This document shows, piece by piece, positions 7,156 to 13,862 of a stretch of 22,365 nucleotides of DNA. Under the pieces are notes generated by a model. That model did no database searches. It worked only from the letters and a program-made list of their open reading frames with translations, and was not told the origin of the DNA. The position numbers and the translations under genes are program-made. Source of the stretch: SNAP01 sp049671745. GTDB lineage: Bacteria; Bacteroidota; Bacteroidia; Bacteroidales; Marinifilaceae. Each line of letters begins with the position of its first letter. Position 1 is the first letter of the stretch. Where the stretch lies: assembly GCA_049671745.1 (NCBI GenBank), contig JBATVL010000009.1, positions 1 through 22,365 on the forward strand, read 5' to 3'.

Positions 7156-7911
7156 CTATAATTTCTCGAAAGCACCAAGTCCGAATAGTGCAAAATCATA
7201 TTTAACAGGATCTTCTACATCAAATTTTCTTAGTCTACCAGTAATCTCTTCAACAGCTTTCCAATCGTTTTGTTTACGAGTCAGTAATTCAAGTTTGCGC
7301 CCCACCGAAGCAGTATGAACATCTAAAGGAAGATATAATTGTGAAGGAGAAATTTTGTCCCATATACCAAAATCTACACCTTTCTCATCCTTACGCACCA
7401 TCCATCTAAGATACATATTCAAACGCTTTGCAGCCGATTTTTTCTCTATATTAGAGAATTGTCTACCGCTAGTTTCTGGATGTTCTATAGAAAAAAAGAT
7501 TTTACGTGCATTAATTAATCCATCATGAAGAGTATCTCCATAAGAGAAAATTTCTTCCAAGCCGCCATGTTTTTTATAGATGTTAGCAAGAGATTTCAAG
7601 AAAAATATACAGTCGTTGCCGTTAAAAGTTCTATGCTTAAAATCTTTAAAAGGTAAATAATCTTTATCCTTTGCATTCATTAGAAAATCAAGCGGATCAT
7701 TATCCATCCAATTCACTAACTTATATGCGTTATTAATTATTGTTTTTCTCTGTCCCCAAGCTATTGTAGCAGCAAGAAAAGCAGATATCTCAATGTTTTC
7801 TTTTTTTGTGAACTCCCTAGGAATTTGTATAGGATCAGTTTCTACAAAATTAGTATTATTATATTTTAGATATTTCTCATCAAGAAACTCCTTTAATTCT
7901 TTATCATTCAT
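7156..7911 (-). CDS. TIGR02757 (DUF2400) family protein
   Basis: This 251-residue protein of the TIGR02757 family is of unknown function. It is recognised by ISAFLAATIAWGQRKTIINN (42-61), KRLNMYLRWMVRKD (162-175), LPLDVHTASVGRKL (194-207) and the ending KYDFALFGLGAF. The first and third blocks recall the helix pair and the Asp-x-His-x-x-Val/Arg segment of endonuclease III-type HhH-GPD DNA glycosylases (Asp197 and His199 here), but I do not see a clear helix-hairpin-helix lysine motif. A DNA or nucleobase role is only an inference. It starts 30 bp after the LolD-like gene and ends 3 bp before the methyltransferase, so it sits inside an operon. Confidence 0.88.
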   Translation of the reverse strand: MNDKELKEFLDEKYLKYNNTNFVETDPIQIPREFTKKENIEISAFLAATIAWGQRKTIINNAYKLVNWMDNDPLDFLMNAKDKDYLPFKDFKHRTFNGNDCIFFLKSLANIYKKHGGLEEIFSYGDTLHDGLINARKIFFSIEHPETSGRQFSNIEKKSAAKRLNMYLRWMVRKDEKGVDFGIWDKISPSQLYLPLDVHTASVGRKLELLTRKQNDWKAVEEITGRLRKFDVEDPVKYDFALFGLGAFEKL

Positions 7912-7941
7912 TACTTTCTCTCTTAAATAAATACTACTTTT

Positions 7942-8592
7942 TTAAAGAATAATCCCATCTTTCATGTGTAGAGTTCTGTCTGACATTGCTGCTAAAGAAT
8001 CATCATGTGTTACAATTACAAATGTATGCCCAAGTTCATCTCTTAACTGAAAGAAAAGTTTATGCAACTCATTTCTGTTTTGCGAATCAAGATTACCTGA
8101 AGGTTCATCAGCTAAAATAACAGAGGGATTATTGATTAGAGCTCTAGCAATAGCCACTCTTTGTTGTTCTCCACCAGAAAGTTCTGAAGGTGTATGAGTA
8201 TCTCTATCTCTAAGATTCATTATGTCAAGAAGTTCTGCAGCACGTTTCTCAGCCTCTTTTTTGCCAACACCAGCAATCCAAGCAGGAATACAAATATTCT
8301 CTATAGCCGTAAATTCTGGTAAAAGATGGTGGAATTGGAAAACAAATCCAATATGTGAATTTCTAAAATCAGAAAGTTTGTTTTCAGAAAAATTAGAGAT
8401 GTCTTTATTATCAATAATTAGTTTACCAGAGGTTTGTTTGTCAAGAGTACCAATAATTTGCAGAAGAGTAGTTTTTCCAGCTCCACTTGCTCCAACAATA
8501 GATACAATTTCTCTCTCCTTAACATGCAAATTAATGTCCTTAAGTACCTCTAAATTACCAAAAGATTTACTAATGTTTTCTGTTCTAATCAT
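7942..8592 (-). CDS. lolD: ABC transporter ATP-binding protein, LolD-like
   Basis: This 216-residue ATPase resembles LolD, which powers release of lipoproteins from the inner membrane together with a LolC/E-type permease, and related MacB/FtsE exporters. Motifs in order are Walker A GASGAGKTT (34-42), Q-loop VFQFHHLLPEF, signature LSGGEQQRVAIARAL, Walker B VILADEPSGNLD, and the H-loop VTHD. The ATG at 8592 (MIRTENISKSFG) is chosen; the longer reading frame begins at a TTG at 8610 and adds six residues without family support. No permease gene is in view. It is the first gene of a minus-strand run and is divergent from the helicase gene. The LolD name follows sequence resemblance; an unrelated substrate is possible. 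Confidence 0.85.
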   Translation of the reverse strand: MIRTENISKSFGNLEVLKDINLHVKEREIVSIVGASGAGKTTLLQIIGTLDKQTSGKLIIDNKDISNFSENKLSDFRNSHIGFVFQFHHLLPEFTAIENICIPAWIAGVGKKEAEKRAAELLDIMNLRDRDTHTPSELSGGEQQRVAIARALINNPSVILADEPSGNLDSQNRNELHKLFFQLRDELGHTFVIVTHDDSLAAMSDRTLHMKDGIIL

Positions 8593-8782
8593 AGATATAT
8601 TATTTTGCAATAAAGTTAAGTAAAATCTTATTACTTACCCCTTTTGGCTTTCATTAATACATTAAAACGTACATAATTTAGCATACATACTCTAAAACTA
8701 TTCTTTTAAAAAAGAATAATAACTTAATATTCATATATCTTTTGTATTTTTGATACAGATAAGAAATTAAATATACGATATT
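8593..8782. other. Divergent promoter region between lolD and rhlE, with a 20-bp inverted repeat
   Basis: No gene is seen in this gap. On the plus strand TATTTTTG (8745-8752) is a -7 match for the helicase gene. A 20-bp inverted repeat, TATTCTTTT (8699-8707) and AAAAGAATA (8710-8718), has perfect 9-bp arms and lies just upstream. For lolD only a weak TAACTTTA-type -7 is visible on the minus strand. No terminator is present. Confidence 0.5.
8745..8752 (+). promoter_or_regulatory. Putative -7 promoter element for the rhlE-tex operon
   Basis: TATTTTTG fits TAnnTTTG and lies 30 bp before the TTG start codon. No good -33 TTTG is seen at 19-21 bp, so the promoter is incomplete as read. Confidence 0.45.
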
Positions 8783-9988
8783 TTGAAGTTTACAGATTTT
8801 GGTTTTGAGCCTCAATTAGACGAAGGTCTAGAGGCAATGGGTTTCAGTGAAGCTACTCCTGTACAGGAAAGTGCTATTCCACTAATATTAAAAAATAAAG
8901 ATATCTTAGTATCTGCTCAAACAGGTACAGGAAAAACGGCAGCTTTTTTGTTGCCTGTTTTAAATAATATCTTAAAGAATAAGCTTAAGGGAGTTAGTAC
9001 ATTAATTTTAGTTCCAACAAGAGAATTGGCAATACAGATAGACCAACAGGTACAAGGTCTGGGCTATTTCTTAAATATTAGTTCAGTACCAGTATTCGGT
9101 GGTGGAGAAGGTGCTGCTTGGGATACACAAAAGAATGCTTTCAAACGAGGTGTTGATATTGTTGTAGCTACTCCTGGTCGACTGATGGCACATATGGAGT
9201 TAGGTTATGTAGACTTTTCACATGTGAATCATCTTGTTTTAGATGAGGCAGATAGAATGTTGGATATGGGTTTTATAGCTGATATAAAAGCAATAGCAGC
9301 TAAGCTTCCAAAGAAGCGTCAATCTCTTTTATTCTCGGCAACAATGCCAGACAGAATTAAGAAATTTGCAGATGAATTGCAAACAGATGCAGAAAGAATA
9401 AATTTGGCTACTTCAAAACCAGCAGAGGGTGTACTTCAAGCTGCTTATCTTGTTGAAGAAAAAGACAAATATGATTTAATAGGTTCTCTTCTACACAAAA
9501 AAGATTTACAATCAGTAATAGTTTTTGCATCTGCCAAAGTGAAGGTTAATACTATAGTTAAGACTCTTAAGAAGATGAAAATGAATGTAGAAGGAATACA
9601 TTCAGATCTTGATCAAAAGCAAAGAGAAGAAGTGCTTTTAGGTTTCAGAAATAGAAAAGTAAATATTTTAGTGGCTACAGATATTATCTCTAGAGGTATA
9701 GATATAGACCATATTGATTTGGTTGTTAACTTCGATGTACCAAACGATCCAGAGGATTATGTACATAGAGTAGGTAGAACAGCTAGAGCAAAATCGGAAG
9801 GTGTTGCAATTACTTTTATAAATAAAGAAAGTAAAGAACAATACAACTTCAAACGAATAGAAGATTTAATAGAAGAAGAGGTATTTAAAATACCATTACC
9901 AGTAGAAATAGGTAAATCACCAGGATATAATCCTTCTGCTAAACCACCTAAGACTTCATTTAAAAAGAAATTCTTTAAACGCAAATAA
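8783..9988 (+). CDS. rhlE: DEAD-box RNA helicase, RhlE-like
   Basis: This 401-residue ATP-dependent RNA helicase is likely involved in RNA remodelling, ribosome assembly or RNA decay. All core motifs are present: Q motif TPVQESAIP (25-33), motif I AQTGTGKT (45-52), Ia PTRELA, Ib TPGRL, II DEAD (154-157), III SAT, IV VIVFASA, V ATDIISRGIDI and VI HRVGRTAR (328-335). A short basic tail, TSFKKKFFKRK, could bind RNA. The start is a TTG: it gives the family-typical MKFTDFGF N-terminus, an in-frame TAA lies 15 bp upstream, and the next in-frame ATG (residue 19) would cut into the Q-motif region. The tex gene starts 2 bp after the stop. Confidence 0.92.
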   Translation: MKFTDFGFEPQLDEGLEAMGFSEATPVQESAIPLILKNKDILVSAQTGTGKTAAFLLPVLNNILKNKLKGVSTLILVPTRELAIQIDQQVQGLGYFLNISSVPVFGGGEGAAWDTQKNAFKRGVDIVVATPGRLMAHMELGYVDFSHVNHLVLDEADRMLDMGFIADIKAIAAKLPKKRQSLLFSATMPDRIKKFADELQTDAERINLATSKPAEGVLQAAYLVEEKDKYDLIGSLLHKKDLQSVIVFASAKVKVNTIVKTLKKMKMNVEGIHSDLDQKQREEVLLGFRNRKVNILVATDIISRGIDIDHIDLVVNFDVPNDPEDYVHRVGRTARAKSEGVAITFINKESKEQYNFKRIEDLIEEEVFKIPLPVEIGKSPGYNPSAKPPKTSFKKKFFKRK

Positions 9989-9990
9989 GC

Positions 9991-12114
9991 ATGAATTTTT
10001 CAGACAGAATAGCAAAAGAACTGTCTCTACAAAAAAGTCAAGTTGAAAATACCATAAAATTATTCGAAGAGGGAGCTAGTCTCCCTTTTATTGCGCGATA
10101 CCGTAAGGAGTTCACTGGTAGTCTTGACGAAGTAGAAATAGGAAATATCAAAGACAGACTCTCTAAATTAGGAGAGATAGAAAAGCGAAGATCAACTATT
10201 CTAGATTCTATAAACGAACAAGGAAAATTGAGCGATGAGCTTAAGAGAAAGATAGAAAATGCTCCGGAGATGAATATTCTTGAGGATTTATATTTGCCTT
10301 TTAAACAAAAGCGTAAGACTCGTGCTGATAAAGCTAGAGAAATAGGTTTAGAGCCTCTTGCAAAGATAATCATGTCGCAAAGAGAATCAGATGTAGATGC
10401 CGTTGCTGCTCGTTTTACGAGTAAAAAGGTTGATACTGAAGATACTGCTCTCCAAGGTGCAAGAGACATAATTGCTGAGTGGGTTAACGAATCTATTCCT
10501 GCTCGTGATACTATTCGTCGTATCTTTTCTCGTGAAGCTATTATATCTGCCAAAGCTGTAAAAGGTAAGGAAGAGGAGGGAGCAAAATATAAAGATTACT
10601 TCGGACATTCTGAACCTCTACGTAGATGTGCTTCTCACCGTTTAATGGCTCTTAGAAGAGGAGAATCAGAAGGATTCTTGAAATTATCTATCTCTATTGA
10701 TGGTGAAGATGCTCAAGAATCTTTAAATAGAATTTTCGTTAAGTCTAAAAATGAATGTTCTAAGGAGATTGAAAAAGCCGTAAAAGATTCTTTTAAAAGA
10801 TTATTATCTCCATCCATAGAAACAGAATTTGCCAATATAAATAAAGAGAAAGCAGATGCAGAAGCGATAGCAGTTTTTGCATCTAATCTTGAACAGTTAT
10901 TATTATCCTCACCACTAGGACAAAAACGAGTGCTGGGAATAGATCCAGGTTTTAAATCAGGTTGTAAGATAGTTTGTTTAGACGCTCAGGGTAATCTTCT
11001 TCATAACGAGACTATCTATCCGCATGCTCCTCAAAGAGACACAAAGATGGCCGCTAAGAAGATTACTCATCTTGTTTCTGTTTACGATATAGAGGCTGTG
11101 GCAATAGGTAATGGAACAGCAAGCAGAGAGACTGATAGATTTATTGCTAATCTTCAATACGACAGGAAGATACAAGTGTATGTGGTAAGTGAGAATGGTG
11201 CTTCTGTTTATTCTGCATCTAAAACTGCTCGCGACGAATTTCCAGATTATGATGTAACTGTTAGAGGTGCTGTTTCCATAGGTCGTAGACTTATGGACCC
11301 ATTGGCCGAACTAGTGAAGATAGAGCCTAAAGCTATAGGTGTGGGGCAATATCAACACGATGTAGATCAAAATAAACTACATGCTTCTTTAGATAGAGTT
11401 GTTGAGACATGTGTTAATAAAGTTGGAGTAAACTTAAATACTGCCAGTAAACACATATTGACATATGTATCTGGTTTGGGAGCTACTCTTGCTCAAAATA
11501 TAGTTGATTATCGTAAAGATAATGGTGCTTTTAACAATAGAAAAGAACTTCTTAAAGTTAAGAGAATGGGAGCAAAGGCATTTGAACAATCTGCTGGTTT
11601 CCTTAGAATTCGTAACGGAGATAATCATCTAGATAATACAGCTGTCCATCCTGAATCGTATGCTATAGTTAAGAAGATGGTTAAAGATCTTGCTTGTAAT
11701 ATAGAAGATTTAGCTGGTAACGAGAAAAAGTGTAAGGAGATAGATCTAAATAAATATGTTACTGATAAAATAGGTTTACCTACTCTTAAGGATATTATTT
11801 CTGAATTAGAAAAGCCAGGAAGAGATCCAAGAAGTATAGCTAAAGTTTTTCAATTTGATGATTCTGTTTCTAAAGTAGAACACCTACAAGTAGGTATGGA
11901 ATTACCAGGTATAGTAACAAATATTACTAACTTTGGAGCTTTCGTTGATGTAGGAGTTAAGCAAGACGGACTTGTACATATCTCTGAATTAGCAGACAAA
12001 TTTGTCTCTAATCCTAATGATGTGGTTAAGCTACACCAACATGTGATAGTAAAAGTAACAGAAGTAGATATTGCTCGCAAAAGAATACAATTATCAATGA
12101 AACAAGTTAATTAA
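9991..12114 (+). CDS. tex: Tex-family transcription accessory / RNA-binding protein
   Basis: This 707-residue protein has the Tex architecture in full. The N-terminal helical region begins FSDRIAKELSLQKSQVENTI. A YqgF/RNase H-like domain starts at VLGIDPGFKSG (314-324), tandem helix-hairpin-helix segments run from NTASKHILTYVSGLG through KRMGAKAFEQSAGFLRI (about 483-545), and a C-terminal S1 RNA-binding domain spans about 635-705 (GIVTNITNFGAFVDVGVK, DGLVHISEL). Tex homologues bind nucleic acid and influence transcription, like eukaryotic Spt6, though the biochemical role is not settled. The gene starts 2 bp after the helicase stop, and a lipoprotein gene begins 1 bp after its own stop. The length matches Bacteroidetes homologues and no disruption is visible. 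Confidence 0.95.
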   Translation: MNFSDRIAKELSLQKSQVENTIKLFEEGASLPFIARYRKEFTGSLDEVEIGNIKDRLSKLGEIEKRRSTILDSINEQGKLSDELKRKIENAPEMNILEDLYLPFKQKRKTRADKAREIGLEPLAKIIMSQRESDVDAVAARFTSKKVDTEDTALQGARDIIAEWVNESIPARDTIRRIFSREAIISAKAVKGKEEEGAKYKDYFGHSEPLRRCASHRLMALRRGESEGFLKLSISIDGEDAQESLNRIFVKSKNECSKEIEKAVKDSFKRLLSPSIETEFANINKEKADAEAIAVFASNLEQLLLSSPLGQKRVLGIDPGFKSGCKIVCLDAQGNLLHNETIYPHAPQRDTKMAAKKITHLVSVYDIEAVAIGNGTASRETDRFIANLQYDRKIQVYVVSENGASVYSASKTARDEFPDYDVTVRGAVSIGRRLMDPLAELVKIEPKAIGVGQYQHDVDQNKLHASLDRVVETCVNKVGVNLNTASKHILTYVSGLGATLAQNIVDYRKDNGAFNNRKELLKVKRMGAKAFEQSAGFLRIRNGDNHLDNTAVHPESYAIVKKMVKDLACNIEDLAGNEKKCKEIDLNKYVTDKIGLPTLKDIISELEKPGRDPRSIAKVFQFDDSVSKVEHLQVGMELPGIVTNITNFGAFVDVGVKQDGLVHISELADKFVSNPNDVVKLHQHVIVKVTEVDIARKRIQLSMKQVN

Positions 12115-12115
12115 T

Positions 12116-12814
12116 ATGAAAAAATTATTCTCAATAGTACTGATCGTTTTGGCCTTGGCCTCATGTGATACGGCTGAAATTCAGTTTAAAGTAAGTCCTT
12201 TGGCATCTAAGGATTCTACAGAAATATGCACTATAAATACTAAACTTCCAGTTCTTTCTGAACTTAATGGTAAATTTACAGAGCTTTGTGAAAGAGTGAA
12301 TTCTGATATTAAAAATAAGAACAATTCTTTCCTTCTTGCATTTAAAAAGGATGCTTATTCTTTTTATAAAGAATCACAACAAGATACATTTCCTCCATCT
12401 GCTATAAAATATGAGTATTTTGGAGATTATAATATGTTCTTTGCTGATGCTAAATCAGTGAGTCTTAGATTTGTTAATTATCAATATACTGGTGGTGCAC
12501 ATGGCATGACTATGTTTGATTGTTATAATTATGACGTTAAGACTGCTAAAGAACTTAAATTTTCTGATGTTTTTAAATCTGACGAGGAAGCTATTAGTAA
12601 GATAAATGCTTTGCTTTTAGCAAACTTTAAAAATCCAGAGAAGTGTTTCACTACTAATCCTACTATCAATAGTACTTATAAGCTTTTTAACATTCAGAAA
12701 GATACAGTGATGTTTACCTTTGCTCATTACGAGTTAGGTGCATATGCTTGTGGTATCGCTGAAGTAGAAGTGCCTATTGCAAAACTAATAGAGGCTGGCG
12801 TTTATAAGCGTTAG
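12116..12814 (+). CDS. Lipoprotein with DUF4163/DUF3298 (RsiV-like) domains
   Basis: This 232-residue lipoprotein has signal MKKLFSIVLIVLALASC, lipobox LASC and lipidated Cys17. The mature part looks like the DUF4163 plus DUF3298 pair also found in the extracellular part of anti-sigma factor RsiV, which binds lysozyme. Visible marks are the aromatic-glycine turn YQYTGGAHGMT and the C-terminal AHYELGAYACGIAEVEVP. RsiV itself has an N-terminal cytoplasmic sigma-binding segment and a membrane helix, which are missing here, so this is not an anti-sigma factor. An envelope or ligand-binding role is an inference. It starts 1 bp after tex, so it is co-expressed with two RNA-metabolism genes, and a terminator follows. 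Confidence 0.85.
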   Translation: MKKLFSIVLIVLALASCDTAEIQFKVSPLASKDSTEICTINTKLPVLSELNGKFTELCERVNSDIKNKNNSFLLAFKKDAYSFYKESQQDTFPPSAIKYEYFGDYNMFFADAKSVSLRFVNYQYTGGAHGMTMFDCYNYDVKTAKELKFSDVFKSDEEAISKINALLLANFKNPEKCFTTNPTINSTYKLFNIQKDTVMFTFAHYELGAYACGIAEVEVPIAKLIEAGVYKR

Positions 12815-12840
12815 AATTCTCTTATACATAAACTTATATT

Positions 12841-12878
12841 AAAGGAAAGTTGCTATTTGAGCTTCTTTCCTTTTTTTG
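12841..12878 (+). terminator. Rho-independent terminator of the rhlE-tex-DUF3298 operon
   Basis: AAAGGAAAG (12841-12849) pairs with CTTTCCTTT (12865-12873), and a T-run continues after the stem. It lies 26 bp after the lipoprotein stop. Confidence 0.8.
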
Positions 12879-12965
12879 TGTTTATTTCTTTCCTTGATGT
12901 TTATTACGACAAATTAAGAAGATATAAATAATAGATAAAACTAATATTAAAGTCTATGTAAAATG

Positions 12966-13082
12966 CACCTGATACTGACAGTCTTTGTTCAGTGTACGGT
13001 CAGTGTACGGTCAGCTTACGGTCAGTGTACGTTAAATAACCGTACACTGACCGCATTCTGACCGTAAACAGAAAGTTAGGTG
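12966..13082. repeat. Intergenic stem-loop element built from 11-bp units
   Basis: Four direct 11-bp units occupy 12990-13033 (CAGTGTACGGT twice, CAGCTTACGGT, CAGTGTACGTT), preceded by a degenerate unit at 12979-12989. After a 5-nt loop AAATA, three units follow in inverted orientation: ACCGTACACTG (13039-13049), ACCGCATTCTG (13050-13060) and ACCGTAAACAG (13061-13071). Outer arms CACCT (12966-12970) and AGGTG (13078-13082) also pair. The inner stem includes a perfect 13-bp pairing of CGGTCAGTGTACG with CGTACACTGACCG. No coding sequence or clear target-site duplication is seen. It lies between two converging genes, and no T-tract follows on either strand. The rest of the 12815-13134 gap holds only the upstream terminator and AT-rich sequence. 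Confidence 0.85.
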
Positions 13083-13134
13083 GTAATAGATTAAACAAAC
13101 ACAGAGCAAATTATGTAGATTCTGTTTCCTTGTC

Positions 13135-13761
13135 TTATTTTATATCATCTATTTGATAATCTTTTATAGCGTTCTTTATGAACTCTTTATGTAGAAATTC
13201 TTTTGTGTTTTTCCAATTATTGGGATCTGTGGTTTTGAATTGAATAAGAGTTCCTGGAAATTCGCCTGCACCGTTTTTTGTTCTATCATCAATAAGATAT
13301 TCTCCTATGTTGAGATGTTTGTTGTGCGACAAGATTAGTCTTTTAAATAATGTATCAGGCAGATATTTTTTTATCCATAGTAGTTTGTCAGACCAAGCTG
13401 TTGGATTGTACCAAGAGGCTGTAGAGAGAGCGTATATATCGTATAAATGATCAAGTTCTTTAATCGTTGAAATTGCTCCTTCTATAGGTTTCATAGTAGA
13501 GAATATTCCTGGAACCTCATCGTAATTACCCTTGTAATCTTCTATTTCTTTTGGAGATAATTGATCTATTCCTGATTGAAAATCTACTATTACTCCATCC
13601 ATATCTATATATAGAGTTTTCTTCTTGTAGTTCTTGTCTAGATGTATATTCTTGGCAATTTGATAGCAAATATGCTTTGAGTTTTCTAATGTTGAGTTAC
13701 ATTCTTTAGGGAAAAATTCAGAGTGAAGGATCTTTGCTTTCTTTTCTATTTCTACTTCCAT
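13135..13761 (-). CDS. 5'(3')-deoxyribonucleotidase, NT5C-like HAD phosphatase
   Basis: This 208-residue HAD-superfamily protein is of the NT5C type, which removes phosphate from pyrimidine deoxynucleotides. HAD motif I is YIDMDGVIVDF with nucleophile Asp53 and acid/base Asp55. Motif II is the STAS segment in YALSTASW, and motif III/IV is SHNKHLNIGEYLIDDRTKNG, with Lys and the Asp-Asp pair for Mg2+. It carries about 48 extra residues before the first beta strand, rich in charged residues, with no recognised domain. The ATG at 13761 is used because no other Met occurs before the motif-I Met54. The neighbours (DUF3298 lipoprotein, gcvP) suggest no pathway link. Substrate preference is inferred from the family. 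Confidence 0.83.
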   Translation of the reverse strand: MEVEIEKKAKILHSEFFPKECNSTLENSKHICYQIAKNIHLDKNYKKKTLYIDMDGVIVDFQSGIDQLSPKEIEDYKGNYDEVPGIFSTMKPIEGAISTIKELDHLYDIYALSTASWYNPTAWSDKLLWIKKYLPDTLFKRLILSHNKHLNIGEYLIDDRTKNGAGEFPGTLIQFKTTDPNNWKNTKEFLHKEFIKNAIKDYQIDDIK

Positions 13762-13803
13762 ATTTTCTTTTTTATCTAATCTTTATAAATATATTGTTTT
13801 CTT

Positions 13804-13835
13804 AAAAAAAAAGAGCTAAACCGAAGTTTAGCTCT
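13804..13835 (-). terminator. Strong terminator of gcvP with TTCG tetraloop
   Basis: On the minus strand AGAGCTAAAC, loop TTCG, GTTTAGCTCT forms a perfect 10-bp stem closed by a C-G pair around the extra-stable UUCG tetraloop. A run of T residues follows. It lies 27 bp after the gcvP stop. Confidence 0.93.
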
Positions 13836-13862
13836 AATATTACTTTATAATAACAAGTGTTA

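Noticed and set aside
8593..8610. Longer LolD start at a TTG (8610)
   Set aside because: It adds six residues without family support; the ATG at 8592 gives the typical ABC N-terminus.
8222..8623. 133-codon plus-strand frame opposite lolD
   Set aside because: It is antisense to a clear ABC ATPase and its translation looks like no protein family.
10038..10553. 171-codon minus-strand frame inside tex
   Set aside because: Serine-rich antisense shadow of a conserved gene.
12979..13071. CRISPR array at the 11-bp repeats
   Set aside because: Units are 11 bp with no spacers, half are inverted, and no cas genes are nearby.
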